DNA of 64,000 nucleotides from an uncultured Holophagaceae bacterium (GTDB lineage Bacteria > Acidobacteriota > Holophagae > Holophagales > Holophagaceae): positions 109,128 to 173,127 of the forward strand of contig CAIZZF010000001.1 in NCBI GenBank assembly GCA_903937385.1, given 5' to 3'. The notes beneath the pieces were generated by a model. That model searched no databases, had not been told where the DNA came from, and saw only the letters and a program-made list of their open reading frames with translations. Every line of letters begins with the position of its first letter. Within the stretch, counting starts at the first letter, position 1. The translations under genes were made by a program, and so were the position numbers. Positions 27,169 to 36,872 of the stretch are shown one piece after another.

Positions 27169-28887
27169 CTAGACCGGGTCGGCGCCGGTCTCGGCGATGG
27201 GGCTGGGCGAGGGGCGCCGGATCATGTCGTGGAGCGCCGCACCGGCGGCCACCATGGGATAGACGCTGTCCTCCTGCTCGACCTTGAACTCGATCAGCGC
27301 GGTGCCCGGCTGCTGGCGGGCCCGGGCCACGGCGGCCTCCAGGTCCGACCGCTTCTCCACCCGCTCGCCGTGGATGCCGAAGGCTCCGGCCAGCTTGACG
27401 AAGTCCGGGGACAGGATGGGCGTGGCGGCGTAGCGACCCTCGTAGAACAGGGCCTGCCACTGGCGGACCATGCCCAGGTAGCCGTTGTTGATGATGGCGA
27501 TGTTGACCTTCACGCCTTCCTGCACGGCAGTCATGAGCTCGGCGAAGGTCATCTGGAAGCCTCCGTCGCCGGCCACCACCCAGACCTCGGCCTCGGGCCG
27601 GGCCAGCTTGGCACCGATGGCTGCCGGCAGGGCGAAGCCCATGGTGCCCGCGCCACCGCTGGTGATGAGGCTGCGCTCACCGTCGTGGTGGTAGTACTGG
27701 GCCTCCCACATCTGGTGCTGACCAACATCGGTTACCACCACCGCCTCGCCCTTGGTGATCTTCCAGAGATCGTGCATGACGTGGGCCGCGTAGAGGTGGC
27801 CGTCATCGGGCAGGTTCTTGATGTCGCGGACGGCCGAGTCGCCGCGCCAGGATCTGATGCGCTCCAGCCAGGGCGTGTGGTCCGCTGCCTTCACCGAGGG
27901 CAGCATGGCCTGCAGCACCTGCTTCAGGTCGCCGCCCAGGGGGACGTCCACCGGCACGAGCTTGTTGATCTCGCTGGCATCGATGTCCACGTGGATCTTC
28001 AGGGCGTTGGGGGCGTATTCCTTGAGCCGGCCCGTGACCCGGTCGTCGAAGCGCATGCCGAGGGCGATCAGCAGGTCCGCCTCCTGGATGGCCTGGTTGA
28101 CCCAGGACTCTCCGTGCATGCCCATCATGCCCAGGCTCAGCACGTGGGAAGCGGGCACCGCGCCCAGACCCAGCAGGGTCTCGGCGAAGGGGATCTGAGC
28201 CAGCTCAGCCAGGGCGAGCACCTCGGCCCGGGCCCCGGAGAGCTGGATGCCGTGGCCCGCGAGGATCACCGGGCGCTGGGCCGCGTTGATCATCGCCAGG
28301 GCCCGGTCCAGGTCCACCTGGGAGGGGGAGGGCGGGATGTGGCGCAGGTGGCGCGTGGGCGCCGCGCCTTCCCAGTCCAGGGTCGCCCGGCCCTGCTGGG
28401 CGTCCTTGGTGATGTCCACCAGCACGGGACCGGGCCGGCCGCTGGAGGCGACGGCGAAGGCCTCCCGGATGGCCGGGGCGATGTCCTGGGCCCGGGTCAC
28501 CAGGTAGTTGTGCTTGGTGATGGGCAGGGTGATGCCGGTGATGTCGACTTCCTGGAAGGCGTCGGTGCCCAGCAGCCCCGAGCCCACCTGGCCCGTGATG
28601 GCCACCAGGGGGATGGAGTCCAACATGGCTGTGGCCAGGCCGGTCACCAGGTTGGTGGCGCCGGGACCCGAGGTGGCAACCACCACGCCGGTGCGCCCGG
28701 AGGCGCGGGCGAAGCCGTCCGCCATGTGCACCGCGCTCTGCTCGTGGCGCACGAGCACGTGCCGGATGGGATACTCCGTCATGGCGTCGTAGGTGGGGAG
28801 GATGGCACCGCCGGGGTAACCGAAGACGGTCTCCACGCCCTCCCGCAGCAGGCACTCCCAGATGATCTGTGCGCCGGTCCTATCCAT
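27169..28887 (-). CDS. ilvB: Acetolactate synthase large (catalytic) subunit
   Basis: A 572-residue ThDP enzyme. It has the catalytic Glu in RHEQSAVHMADG (about residue 49), the FAD-binding central domain and the ThDP motif GDGGFQMTFAEL ending INNGYLGM. It condenses pyruvate with pyruvate or 2-ketobutyrate. The ATG at 28885-28887 has AAGGAG at a suitable distance; the GTG six codons upstream overlaps that site and is less likely. The 188-bp gap to leuB carries a terminator/antiterminator pair, so its expression is probably controlled separately from leuAB. Confidence 0.97.
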   Translation of the reverse strand: MDRTGAQIIWECLLREGVETVFGYPGGAILPTYDAMTEYPIRHVLVRHEQSAVHMADGFARASGRTGVVVATSGPGATNLVTGLATAMLDSIPLVAITGQVGSGLLGTDAFQEVDITGITLPITKHNYLVTRAQDIAPAIREAFAVASSGRPGPVLVDITKDAQQGRATLDWEGAAPTRHLRHIPPSPSQVDLDRALAMINAAQRPVILAGHGIQLSGARAEVLALAELAQIPFAETLLGLGAVPASHVLSLGMMGMHGESWVNQAIQEADLLIALGMRFDDRVTGRLKEYAPNALKIHVDIDASEINKLVPVDVPLGGDLKQVLQAMLPSVKAADHTPWLERIRSWRGDSAVRDIKNLPDDGHLYAAHVMHDLWKITKGEAVVVTDVGQHQMWEAQYYHHDGERSLITSGGAGTMGFALPAAIGAKLARPEAEVWVVAGDGGFQMTFAELMTAVQEGVKVNIAIINNGYLGMVRQWQALFYEGRYAATPILSPDFVKLAGAFGIHGERVEKRSDLEAAVARARQQPGTALIEFKVEQEDSVYPMVAAGAALHDMIRRPSPSPIAETGADPV

Positions 28888-29014
28888 GGTGTAGCTCTCC
28901 TTCACTGGCTGATGCGGGCGGGGTCGAGGCTGCTATGGCTCCGGGGAGCGGGGGGGCTCGCGGGGTTGGCTGGGCTCATGGCGGTCCTCAAGGATAATCG
29001 GGAGATGGGGTCGA

Positions 29015-29069
29015 GGAAAAGAAGGCCCCGCTCGGGGTGCGGGGCCGAGGTCGGGGAGCTCCCGAGCGG
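29015..29069 (-). promoter_or_regulatory. Candidate attenuator between leuB and ilvB (terminator with competing antiterminator)
   Basis: Read on the minus strand: GGCCCCGC (29039-29046), a 7-base loop, GCGGGGCC (29024-29031), then TTCTTTTCC, a textbook intrinsic terminator. An upstream CCGCTCGGG (29061-29069) is perfectly complementary to CCCGAGCGG (29028-29036), which overlaps the terminator's 3' arm, so the two hairpins exclude each other. The antiterminator's 5' arm begins 7 bases after the leuB stop. leuB ends with ...[12 protein letters not shown], rich in Val, Leu and Ile codons. This geometry fits ribosome-controlled attenuation sensed in the tail of leuB; that is inference. Confidence 0.62.
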
Positions 29070-29075
29070 TCGGCC

Positions 29076-30170
29076 CTAGGTGGGCAAAATCACAGGCAGG
29101 GGCTTCACGGGAACCGTGGCCAGGGCGGCGCGGATAACCGCGCCCAGGGAAGCAGTGCCCTGAGGATGGGTGGCGCCCTTCAGGTCCGAGGTGCCATGGC
29201 CCTCATGCAGGATCCGGTCCACGGCGGCCTCCAGGGCCAGGGCCTCTTCCGTGAGGCCCAGCGCGTGGCGAAGCAGCATGGCGGCGGAAAGGATGGTGCC
29301 GATGGGGTTGGCCAGATCCCGGCCCGCGATGTCCGGGGCCGAGCCGTGGATGGGTTCAAAGAGGCCCACGGTGCCGCCGAGGCTGGCAGAGGGCAGCAGC
29401 CCCAGGGAACCGGCGAGCACCGCCGCCTCGTCACTGAGGATGTCGCCAAAGAGGTTCTCGGTGAGCACCACGTCGAAGTCCCGGGGCCGGGCCACCAGGG
29501 CCATGGCGAAGCTGTCCACGTAGGCGTGCTGGACCGCCACCTCGGGATAGTCCGCGGCCACCTCGTTGACCACCTCCCGCCAGAGGCGCGAGGTCTCCAG
29601 CACGTTGGCCTTGTCCACGGAGACCAGCTTCCGGCGGCGGTTCTGGGCCAGGTCGAAGGCCACGCGGGCCACGCGGAGGATCTCCTCCCGGCTGTAGGGC
29701 AGCGTGTTCACGGCCCGCTCGGGGCTGTACTGGCGCGGTTCGCCGAAGTAGAGACCGCCGGACAGCTCCCGCACGATCATCATGTCCGTGTCCCGGACGA
29801 TCTCGGGGCGCACCGGCGAGGCGTCCTCCAGGGCCGGGTGCACCTTCACCGGGCGGAGGTTCGCGTAGAGGCCCAGGCCCTGGCGCAGCCGCAGCAGGCC
29901 GGACTCCGGGCGCTGGTCGCGCGGGTGCTTGTCCCAGGCAGGGCCGCCCACGGCGCCCAGCAGCACTGCCGCAGCGCCGTGGCAGAGCTCGAGGGTCCGG
30001 GCGGGGAGCGGGTCGCCGCAGGCATCCACCGCGGCCCCGCCGATGAGGGCCTCTTCGAAGGTGAACTGGTGACCGTAGAGGTCCGCCACGGCCTGGAGGC
30101 AGGCAACGGCTTCCCGAGTGACTTCGGGACCGACTCCGTCTCCGGGGAGGACGACAATCCTTGCTTCCAT
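29076..30170 (-). CDS. leuB: 3-isopropylmalate dehydrogenase
   Basis: A 364-residue enzyme. It opens [15 protein letters not shown] and has the family [13 protein letters not shown] loop, the catalytic [14 protein letters not shown]ys, and [22 protein letters not shown] with the metal-binding Asp residues. The NAD site [16 protein letters not shown] follows. It oxidises and decarboxylates 3-isopropylmalate in leucine synthesis. The ATG at 30168-30170 has AAGGAG five bases ahead; the ATG at 30197 does not. It lies 27 bp after leuA. Its C-terminus (about the last 12 codons) is unusually rich in branched-chain residues just before the attenuator. Confidence 0.98.
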   Translation of the reverse strand: MEARIVVLPGDGVGPEVTREAVACLQAVADLYGHQFTFEEALIGGAAVDACGDPLPARTLELCHGAAAVLLGAVGGPAWDKHPRDQRPESGLLRLRQGLGLYANLRPVKVHPALEDASPVRPEIVRDTDMMIVRELSGGLYFGEPRQYSPERAVNTLPYSREEILRVARVAFDLAQNRRRKLVSVDKANVLETSRLWREVVNEVAADYPEVAVQHAYVDSFAMALVARPRDFDVVLTENLFGDILSDEAAVLAGSLGLLPSASLGGTVGLFEPIHGSAPDIAGRDLANPIGTILSAAMLLRHALGLTEEALALEAAVDRILHEGHGTSDLKGATHPQGTASLGAVIRAALATVPVKPLPVILPT

Positions 30171-30197
30171 GCGCACTCCTTGAACACGTTCAGGCAT

Positions 30198-31745
30198 TCA
30201 GACCCCCGCCTCGACGGCCTGCGGCTTCCTGGCCCGCCGGGCGAAGAGGGCCTTGTTGACTGCGTTGAGGTAGGCCCGCAGGCTGGCTTCCACCACATCA
30301 GTGCTGGCACCCTTGCCGCCATGAGGCTGGCCCTCGAAGTCCACCTGCACGAAGACCTCGCCGACGGCGTCGGCCCCGCGCGAGACCGAGTGCAGCCGGT
30401 AGTCCAGCAGCCGGCCGCTCAGGCCCGTGAGCTTGTCCACCGCCGCGAAGACCGCGTTGACGGGACCGTCGCCCATGGCGGTCTCGGTGGCGTCGCCCGC
30501 CTCCGTGGCCAGGGTGACCAGGGCCGTGGCGAACATGGCCGTGCCCGCCGTGGCCTGCAGGGCCCGCAGCTTGTAGACCTCGGGGATGTGGGTGAGCCCA
30601 TCCTGCACGATGGCCAGGAGGTCCTCGTCGAAGATCTCCTTCTTCTGGTCGCTGAGCTTCGTGAACAGCTTGTAGGCCTTGTCCAGCCCCACCCGGTCCA
30701 GCTTGTAGCCCAGCTCCTCGAAGCGCTTGGCCAGGGCGTGCCGCCCGGAGTGCTTACCGAGGACCAGGCTGCTGCGCCGCACGCCCACGGACTCGGGCGT
30801 CATGATCTCGTAGGTCGAGTGGTGGCTGAGCATGCCGTGCTGGTGGATGCCGCTCTCGTGAGCGAAGGCGTTGCGACCCACGATGGCCTTGTTGGCCTGG
30901 ACCTCGCTGCCCGTGATGTTGGAGAGCGTCTGGCTGGCGCGGTAGAGCAGCTCCTTCCGGACGCCGGTCTCGTAGGGCAGCGCGTCCCGTCGCACGGACA
31001 GGGCCATCACCACTTCCTCGAGGGCTGCATTGCCGGCCCGCTCGCCGATGCCGTTGAGGGTGCACTCCACCTGCCGGGCCCCGGCCGCTACGGCAGCCAG
31101 GGAGTTGGCCGCGGCCAGGCCCAGGTCGTTGTGGCAGTGGACGCTGATGGTGGCCTGGTCGATGCCGGGAACGTGGGTCCGGAGATGGGTGATCAGGCGG
31201 CCGTATTCGTCCGGCACGGTGTAGCCCACGGTGTCCGGGATGTTCAGCACCGTGGCCCCAGCCTCCAGGGCGACCTTGCAGACCTCCACCAGGAAGTCCC
31301 AGTCGCTGCGGGTGGCGTCTTCGGCGGAGAACTCCACGTCCGGAGTGAAGGACTTGGCCAGCGCCACACCCTCACGGATCATCTGCAGGGCCTCTGCCCG
31401 GGTCTTCTGCAGCTTGTAGTCCAGATGGATGTCCGAGGTGGCCAGGAAGGTGTGGATCCGGGGATGCTCGGCCTCCTTGAGCGCCTCCCAGGCCCGCTCG
31501 ATGTCCCGGGGGATGGCCCGGCAGAGCGCGGCGATGACCGGCCCGCGGCACTCCCGGGCGATGGCCTGCACCGAGGCGAAGTCGTCCTCGGAGGCCACAG
31601 GGAAGCCGGCCTCGATGACATCCACCTGGAGGGCCTCCAGCTGGCGGGCCATCTGCAGCTTCTCTTCCAGGTTCATGCTGCAGCCCGGAGACTGCTCACC
31701 GTCCCGGAGGGTCGTGTCGAAGATGGCGATCCGCTGGGCACCCAT
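30198..31745 (-). CDS. leuA: 2-isopropylmalate synthase
   Basis: A 515-residue enzyme of normal length. The catalytic barrel starts [19 protein letters not shown], with the [17 protein letters not shown] metal-binding histidines and the [18 protein letters not shown] motif. The C-terminal leucine-binding LeuA dimer domain holds the feedback site ([44 protein letters not shown] region). It makes the first committed step to leucine. It is first in the minus-strand operon, divergent from the LysR gene across a 141-bp AT-rich region. Confidence 0.98.
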   Translation of the reverse strand: MGAQRIAIFDTTLRDGEQSPGCSMNLEEKLQMARQLEALQVDVIEAGFPVASEDDFASVQAIARECRGPVIAALCRAIPRDIERAWEALKEAEHPRIHTFLATSDIHLDYKLQKTRAEALQMIREGVALAKSFTPDVEFSAEDATRSDWDFLVEVCKVALEAGATVLNIPDTVGYTVPDEYGRLITHLRTHVPGIDQATISVHCHNDLGLAAANSLAAVAAGARQVECTLNGIGERAGNAALEEVVMALSVRRDALPYETGVRKELLYRASQTLSNITGSEVQANKAIVGRNAFAHESGIHQHGMLSHHSTYEIMTPESVGVRRSSLVLGKHSGRHALAKRFEELGYKLDRVGLDKAYKLFTKLSDQKKEIFDEDLLAIVQDGLTHIPEVYKLRALQATAGTAMFATALVTLATEAGDATETAMGDGPVNAVFAAVDKLTGLSGRLLDYRLHSVSRGADAVGEVFVQVDFEGQPHGGKGASTDVVEASLRAYLNAVNKALFARRARKPQAVEAGV

Positions 31746-31886
31746 AGGTCTGGTGGTCTCCCCGGTCCGGCAAGTAACGGACGGATCAATTCAAGTTAGC
31801 CGAACCAAGCCATGAATATAGTTAATATTTTTTATGATTCCATTAGTTTTGCTTAAGTCGTTAGACTCGAACGTTCGGGAGTCGGC
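31746..31886. promoter_or_regulatory. Divergent leuA / lysR control region
   Basis: A 141-bp AT-rich stretch between the leuA start and the LysR start. It contains the dyad AATAT-AGTTA-ATATT at 31815-31829, of the T-N11-A kind used by LysR-type regulators, and a perfect palindrome CGAACGTTCG at 31868-31877 just ahead of the lysR ribosome site. A regulator of this family normally binds such a shared region to control itself and the divergent operon. No experimental assignment is possible from sequence. Confidence 0.55.
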
Positions 31887-32822
31887 GTGGAGCTCGGTCA
31901 GCTGGAGACATTCCTCATGATCGCGCGGGAGAAGAGCTTCTCCCGCGCGGCGGAGCGCCTCTTCCGAACCCAGCCGGCCATCAGCCTCGCCCTCAAGCGC
32001 CTGGAAGAAGAGCTGGGCGAAGTCCTGGTGGACCGCACCACCAAGGGCGGCACGTTGACCAACGCCGGCCAGACCCTGCTGCCCCTGGCCCTGCGCATGC
32101 TGGACCTGCGCCAGCAGATCACGGACACCTTCGGCACCCTCAAGGGCCTGCAGCAGGGTCGGCTGAGCATCGGCGCCAACGAGAGCATGTCCGAGTTCCT
32201 GCTGCCCCGCATGCTGCTGGACTACCAGCTGGCCCATCCCGACATCAAGCTCAAGGCCTACCGCCTGAGCTCAGAGCACATCCCCGCCGAGATCGCCGAG
32301 CACCGGCTGGACGTGGGCTTTGTCTCCTACGACCCCCTCCAGCCGGAGCTGCGCAGCGAGGTGGTCTTCCGCGACCACATGGTGCTGGTGGTGCCTCCCG
32401 ACCACCGGCTGGCCGGCCGCCGCGTCATCGACCTGAAGGTGCTGGGCGAGGAGACCTTCATCGCCCACAACTCCCTCACCCCCACCCGGGCCTCGATCAC
32501 CGACCTGTTCGCCCGGAACGGGGTACCCCTGCGCATCACCATGGAGCTGGGCACCCTCTCCACCATGCAGGACTTCGTCGCCCAGGGCGCCGGGCTGGCC
32601 ATCATGCCCCGCATGACCGTGGCCCCCGCCATCGCCGCCGGTCGGCTGGTGGAAGTCCCGGTGCGGCAGCTGAAGCTGGAGAAGCTCATCCGCATGGTCT
32701 ACCGCCGGGAGGAGGCCCTCTCCCACGCGGCCCGGGCCTTCATCCACCTGGTCCAGTCCAGTGACTTCACCCCCCTGGCCTTCCCGGTCCGGGCCAAATC
32801 CATTCAAAGGAGCCGCCCATGA
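31887..32822 (+). CDS. LysR-type transcriptional regulator, probable leucine-operon regulator
   Basis: A 311-residue protein. The winged helix-turn-helix is at about 1-60 ([36 protein letters not shown]). The effector domain begins around residue 90 ([17 protein letters not shown]) and has the usual two-lobed LysR pattern. The GTG start has GGGAG seven bases ahead. It is divergent from leuA and overlaps leuC by four bases, so it is both beside and within leucine synthesis. The likely co-inducer is a leucine-pathway intermediate, by analogy with other LysR regulators of leu genes; this is inference. Confidence 0.9.
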   Translation: MELGQLETFLMIAREKSFSRAAERLFRTQPAISLALKRLEEELGEVLVDRTTKGGTLTNAGQTLLPLALRMLDLRQQITDTFGTLKGLQQGRLSIGANESMSEFLLPRMLLDYQLAHPDIKLKAYRLSSEHIPAEIAEHRLDVGFVSYDPLQPELRSEVVFRDHMVLVVPPDHRLAGRRVIDLKVLGEETFIAHNSLTPTRASITDLFARNGVPLRITMELGTLSTMQDFVAQGAGLAIMPRMTVAPAIAAGRLVEVPVRQLKLEKLIRMVYRREEALSHAARAFIHLVQSSDFTPLAFPVRAKSIQRSRP

Positions 32823-34237
32823 GTTCTGGCGCCCGCACCCTCTACGACAAGCTCTGGGAAGCCCACCTGGTGGAGACCCGGCCGGACGGCACCAGCCTCC
32901 TGTACATCGACCGCCACCTGGTCCACGAGGTGACCAGTCCGCAAGCCTTCGAGGGTCTGCGCCTGGCGGAGCGCCCCCTGCGCCGCCCAGAGGCCATCCT
33001 CGCGGTGATCGACCACAACATCTCCACCCAGAACCGGACGGACGGCAGCTTCGAGGAGACCAGCCGCCTGCAGGTGGAGGCCCTGGTGGAGAACGTCCAG
33101 GCCTTCCAGGTGCCCTACATCCCCCTCCTGGATGACCGGCAGGGCATCGTCCACGTCATCGGCCCCGAGCAGGGCTTCACCCTGCCCGGCAGCACGGTGG
33201 TCTGCGGCGACAGCCACACCAGCACCCACGGCGCCTTCGGGGCCCTGGCCTTCGGCATCGGCACCAGCGAGGTGGAGCACGTCTTCGCCACCCAGACCCT
33301 GCCCCAGCGGCACTCGAAGAACATGCGGGTGCGCTTCGAGGGCACCCTGCCCGAGGGCCTTGGCGCCAAGGACCTGGCCCTCTTCCTCATCGGCCAGATC
33401 GGCACCGCCGGCGGCACGGGCCACGTCATCGAGTTCGCCGGCTCCGCCGTCCGGGCGCTGTCCATGGAAGGGCGCATGACCCTCTGCAACATGAGCATCG
33501 AGGCCGGCGCCCGCGCGGGCCTGGTGGCGCCGGACGAGACCACCTTCGCCTATGTGGCCGGCCGGCCCATGGCCCCCGCGGGTCCCCTCTGGGAGCAGGC
33601 CCTGGCCAACTGGCGGGGCCTGCCCACGGACGAGGGCGCCCGCTTCGACCAGGACTACACCTTCGACGTGAGCGGTCTGGCACCGCAGGTCACCTGGGGC
33701 ACGAACCCCGAGGCCGTGGTGGACATCACCGGCCGCGTGCCGGACCCCAGGGCCGCCACCGACCCCGCCAAGCAGGAGGCCATGCGCCTCGCCCTCGACT
33801 ACATGGGCCTCCAGCCCGGCACACCCATGGAGGAGGTGCCCGTGCAGGTCGTTTTCATCGGCTCCTGCACCAATGGCCGCATCGAGGACCTGCGCGCCGC
33901 GGCCCGAGTGGCCAAGGGCCGCAAGGTCGCCCCGGGCGTGCGCGCCCTGGTGGTGCCCGGCTCGGGCCTGGTCAAGCGCCAGGCCGAGGCCGAGGGCCTG
34001 GATCGCGTCTTCCTCGATGCGGGCTTTGAGTGGCGCCTGCCCGGCTGCAGCATGTGCCTGGGCATGAATGACGACCGCGTCGGTCCCGGCGAGCGCAGTG
34101 CCAGCACCAGCAACCGCAACTTCGAGGGCCGCCAGGGCCGGGGCGCCCGCACCCACCTGGTCAGCCCCGAGATGGCCGCCGCCGCCGCGGTCACCGGCCA
34201 CTTCACCGATGTCCGCCGCCTCCTGGAGGTCCGATGA
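32819..34237 (+). CDS. leuC: 3-isopropylmalate dehydratase large subunit
   Basis: A 472-residue aconitase-family subunit. It has the substrate/cluster motifs [33 protein letters not shown] and [13 protein letters not shown], whose three cysteines ligate the 4Fe-4S cluster. With LeuD it isomerises 2- to 3-isopropylmalate. It starts at the ATGA overlap with the LysR gene and overlaps leuD by four bases, so lysR-leuC-leuD form one transcript. It resembles the bacterial heterodimeric LeuC type (about 470 residues) rather than the shorter archaeal type. Confidence 0.98.
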   Translation: MSSGARTLYDKLWEAHLVETRPDGTSLLYIDRHLVHEVTSPQAFEGLRLAERPLRRPEAILAVIDHNISTQNRTDGSFEETSRLQVEALVENVQAFQVPYIPLLDDRQGIVHVIGPEQGFTLPGSTVVCGDSHTSTHGAFGALAFGIGTSEVEHVFATQTLPQRHSKNMRVRFEGTLPEGLGAKDLALFLIGQIGTAGGTGHVIEFAGSAVRALSMEGRMTLCNMSIEAGARAGLVAPDETTFAYVAGRPMAPAGPLWEQALANWRGLPTDEGARFDQDYTFDVSGLAPQVTWGTNPEAVVDITGRVPDPRAATDPAKQEAMRLALDYMGLQPGTPMEEVPVQVVFIGSCTNGRIEDLRAAARVAKGRKVAPGVRALVVPGSGLVKRQAEAEGLDRVFLDAGFEWRLPGCSMCLGMNDDRVGPGERSASTSNRNFEGRQGRGARTHLVSPEMAAAAAVTGHFTDVRRLLEVR

Positions 34238-34818
34238 AACCCTTCACGACCCTCACCGGCACCGCCGCTCCGCTGCTCCGGGCCAATATCGACACGGACC
34301 TGCTCATCCCCAAGCAGTTCCTGAAGACCATCGTGCGCACGGGCCTGGGGCGCCACCTCTTCTTCGAGCTGCGCTATGACGACCAGGGCCGCGAGAAGCC
34401 TGACTTCATCCTGAACCGGCCCGACTACCGCGAGACTGTGATCCTGCTTGGCGGGCCGAACTTCGGCTGCGGCTCCAGCCGCGAGCACGCCCCCTGGGCC
34501 CTGCTCGACTTCGGCATCCGCTGCGTCATCGCCCCCAGCTTCGCCGACATCTTCTACAACAACTGTTTCTCCAACGGCATCCTCCCCATCACCCTGCCCA
34601 TGGCCGCCGTGGAGGACCTCGCCACGGAAGGCCCCCTCACCGTGGACCTGCCGGCCCAGACCGTATCCGGTGGCGGCCGCAGCTATCGCTTCGAGCTCGA
34701 GCCCGCCCGCAAGACCACCCTGGTGGAAGGCCTCGACGCCATCGGCGTCAGCCTGACCAGCCTCCCCGCCATCGAAGCCTACGAAGCCAGGCGCGCCAAG
34801 GCGACGCCCTGGCTCTAG
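34234..34818 (+). CDS. leuD: 3-isopropylmalate dehydratase small subunit
   Basis: A 194-residue swivel-domain subunit. It begins with the family [16 protein letters not shown] and has the signature [23 protein letters not shown]. It works with LeuC on the leucine pathway. The start overlaps the leuC stop (ATGA), which indicates coupled translation and a 1:1 ratio. No simple terminator follows; instead a palindromic repeat element lies 82 bp downstream. Confidence 0.98.
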   Translation: MKPFTTLTGTAAPLLRANIDTDLLIPKQFLKTIVRTGLGRHLFFELRYDDQGREKPDFILNRPDYRETVILLGGPNFGCGSSREHAPWALLDFGIRCVIAPSFADIFYNNCFSNGILPITLPMAAVEDLATEGPLTVDLPAQTVSGGGRSYRFELEPARKTTLVEGLDAIGVSLTSLPAIEAYEARRAKATPWL

Positions 34819-34900
34819 AGAACCGCATCAGAGGAACCACAAGGATCCCATGCCGGGCGCCGTTGCACGGGTTGGGATGAGAAGCCCACCACCAAGGCAG

Positions 34901-35077
34901 TTCTTTGTGCCCTTTGTGTTCTTTGTGGTAAATCCTTCTCTTTTTCCACCGGGCAAGCAGAACCCCAAAAACGATCCAGGGAAGCAGCGACCTCTCAGCT
35001 CATTCCATTCCGAGGGTCGCGCCCCCGCTGAGAGAAAAAGAGAAATCGACCCCAAAGAACACAAAGGTCACAAAGAA
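34901..35077. repeat. Palindromic intergenic element bounded by inverted 9-bp tandem repeats
   Basis: The left end (34901-34925) is three 9-mers ending CTTTGTG (TTCTTTGTG, CCCTTTGTG, TTCTTTGTG). The right end (35053-35077) is its reverse complement with one mismatch. The match continues inward after a small gap (TTCTCTTTTTC at 34936-34946 against 35034-35044). The core has a further dyad (CTCTCAGC at 34992, GCTGAGAG at 35027). A diverged relative sits at 50427-50961. It occupies most of the leuD-yicC space (34819-35127) and has no gene. Confidence 0.8.
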
Positions 35078-35127
35078 GAAGTCTGTGGTGTTCTGGCGGT
35101 AGGCTGAATCACTTGCCCGGGATGCCC

Positions 35128-36003
35128 ATGAGATCCATGACTGCCTTTGCCGAGATCGTCCAGCCCTTGGAGGCGGGGCAGCTGCGGATGACGCTGCGCA
35201 GTGTGAACAGCAAGGCCCTGGACCTGTCGCTGCGGCTGCCGCCGGCGCTCTTCCCGCTGGAGGCCGCCCTGCGCGCCAAGGTCCGGGAGGCGGCCCAGCG
35301 GGGCAAGCTCGACCTCACCGTGGAAGTCCAGGACGAGCCCTCCCTGGAGCCCCGCCTGAACCGGGCCCTGCTGCGCTCCGCGGCCAAGGCCTGGCAGGAG
35401 GACGCCGAGTGGCTGCACCTGCCACCGCTCACGGCCGACGCCTTCTTCCGGCTGCCCGGCGCCTGGCTGGCCCCGGACTCGAACCTGGCCGAGCGCCTGG
35501 AGGCGAAGCTGCTCGAGGGCATGGCCCGGCTACTGGATACCTGGAACGAAGGCCGACGGCGGGAGGCCGAGCGCCTGCGGCCCTTCTTCACCGAAGGCCT
35601 CACGCGGCTGCAGGAGCTGCGGGACAGGCTGCAGGCCGAAGCCGAGGCCCAGGCCCTGGAGCTGCCCGGACTCTACCGCCAGCGCATCGAGCAGCTGCTG
35701 GAAGACGCCCGCCAGTCCGGCCAGCTGCCCGCCGAGCGCCTGCTGGCCGAGGCCGGCGTCCTGGCCGAGCGCCAGGATGTCCGCGAGGAGCTGATCCGAC
35801 TCTCCGCCCACCTGGAGGACTTCGGCGAGCGCCTGGCGAAGGATCGTCTCGAAGGCAAGGCCGTGGACGTGTGGTGCCAGGAAGTGCTGCGGGAGCTGAA
35901 CACCACCGGCAGCAAGTGCAAGCGCATCGCCATGACCCGCGCCGTCATGGAAGCCAAAGGCGCCCTCGACCAGATCCGCGAGCAGGCCGCGAACCTGGAG
36001 TAG
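35128..36003 (+). CDS. yicC: YicC family protein (putative endoribonuclease)
   Basis: A 291-residue protein. The N-terminal domain begins MRSMTAFAE with LRSVNSKALDLSLRLP, and the C-terminal DUF1732 part ends with the conserved EVLRELNTTGSKCKRIAMTRAVMEAKGALDQIREQ. The family includes an E. coli RNase acting on small RNAs. Candidate starts are the TTG at 35113 and ATGs at 35122, 35128 and 35137; I chose 35128 because the family begins with IRSMTGF. No strong ribosome site is visible. The usual neighbour gmk is not present. Confidence 0.9.
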   Translation: MRSMTAFAEIVQPLEAGQLRMTLRSVNSKALDLSLRLPPALFPLEAALRAKVREAAQRGKLDLTVEVQDEPSLEPRLNRALLRSAAKAWQEDAEWLHLPPLTADAFFRLPGAWLAPDSNLAERLEAKLLEGMARLLDTWNEGRRREAERLRPFFTEGLTRLQELRDRLQAEAEAQALELPGLYRQRIEQLLEDARQSGQLPAERLLAEAGVLAERQDVREELIRLSAHLEDFGERLAKDRLEGKAVDVWCQEVLRELNTTGSKCKRIAMTRAVMEAKGALDQIREQAANLE

Positions 36004-36006
36004 TGC

Positions 36007-36870
36007 CTACATCCCCAGCGGATCGTAGGGCAGGTCCAGGCTGCCCTGCCAGGCGCCGAAGAGGCGGGTGCGGGTCCAGTCCGTGGGGTCGGGTCGCAGG
36101 CGGCGCAGGCGGCGGGACAGGAACCACACGGTGCCACCCTTCAGGTGCAGCTCGTCATAGGGCGCCGTGCGGGCCCGGGCCATGTCCGCCGGGGCCATCC
36201 CCCCAGGGAAGGCCGCCCAGGCCCAGCGTCGTGAAGCGAGGCCCGCAGCCCAGGCTCCACTCTGCAGCAGGGCCGGGTCCGAGACGACCGTGACCGCCGC
36301 CAGGCCCGCGCGGCCCAGCACGAAGCCGTCGAAGCGGGTCAGCGTGGCGCCGCTCCGCACGAAGGGCCCGCTGCCCGGAACCCGCCAGTCCAGGAAGGTG
36401 GTCGGCAAGCTCATGGGCCGGGTCTTGAAGCGCAGCTCCACGGTGGCCGGATCAAGGGCGCTTCCCTTGCCGCCGAGGCTGGCCACCTGGGGGGCGACAG
36501 CCGCCAGCAGGCGCGCGGCGTCGAGGGTCGTGCCGTCCTGCAGCCGCCAGCCCGGCCGCACCGTGAGGCGCCAGCGGCGACCGTGGCGGGAGACCGAGGC
36601 CTCGGCAACCAGCAGGCCCGCCAGGCCATTCGGCCCCTTTTCCAGCAGCGGTAGGTCCGACTGGGTCACCAGCAGGGCCTCCCCACCGGCTCCTCCAGGC
36701 AGGAGCACCGCCACCTTCGCCAGGTCCTCCTGGAAGTCGGGCGCCGCCGGGACATAGAGCTTCCGGCCATCGGCAAGCGGAACCGCTTCCAGCCCGTTCT
36801 GCCAGACCAGCCACGCACCCGCGCCGAGGCCCAGGAGCAGCACCACGGCGAGGGCGAGGCGCAGCTTCAT
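36007..36870 (-). CDS. Membrane-anchored protein resembling a truncated family 5 solute-binding protein
   Basis: A 287-residue protein with an N-terminal membrane anchor or signal (about 5-24, LALAVVLLLGLGAGAWLVW). The middle contains RRWRLTVRPGWRLQDGTTLDAARLLAAV, which matches the hallmark of oligopeptide/dipeptide-binding proteins (SBP_bac_5). It is little more than half the usual length of about 500 residues and lacks the C-terminal lobe, so it is either a reduced relative or a distant family member. The end is basic (SRRLRRLRPDPTDW). It lies 2 bp after the threonine aldolase gene, likely cotranscribed, and nearly touches the convergent yicC. Confidence 0.65.
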   Translation of the reverse strand: MKLRLALAVVLLLGLGAGAWLVWQNGLEAVPLADGRKLYVPAAPDFQEDLAKVAVLLPGGAGGEALLVTQSDLPLLEKGPNGLAGLLVAEASVSRHGRRWRLTVRPGWRLQDGTTLDAARLLAAVAPQVASLGGKGSALDPATVELRFKTRPMSLPTTFLDWRVPGSGPFVRSGATLTRFDGFVLGRAGLAAVTVVSDPALLQSGAWAAGLASRRWAWAAFPGGMAPADMARARTAPYDELHLKGGTVWFLSRRLRRLRPDPTDWTRTRLFGAWQGSLDLPYDPLGM

Positions 36871-36872
36871 GG

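Noticed and set aside
28888..28979. Possible leader peptide ahead of ilvB starting with ATG at 28979
   Set aside because: It codes mostly Ala, Pro and Ser with few branched-chain residues and lies after the terminator, so it cannot drive the attenuator.
29037..31799. A 920-codon open frame on the plus strand opposite leuA and leuB
   Set aside because: leuA and leuB are certain; the antisense frame is His/Gly/Gln-rich and is caused by codon bias.
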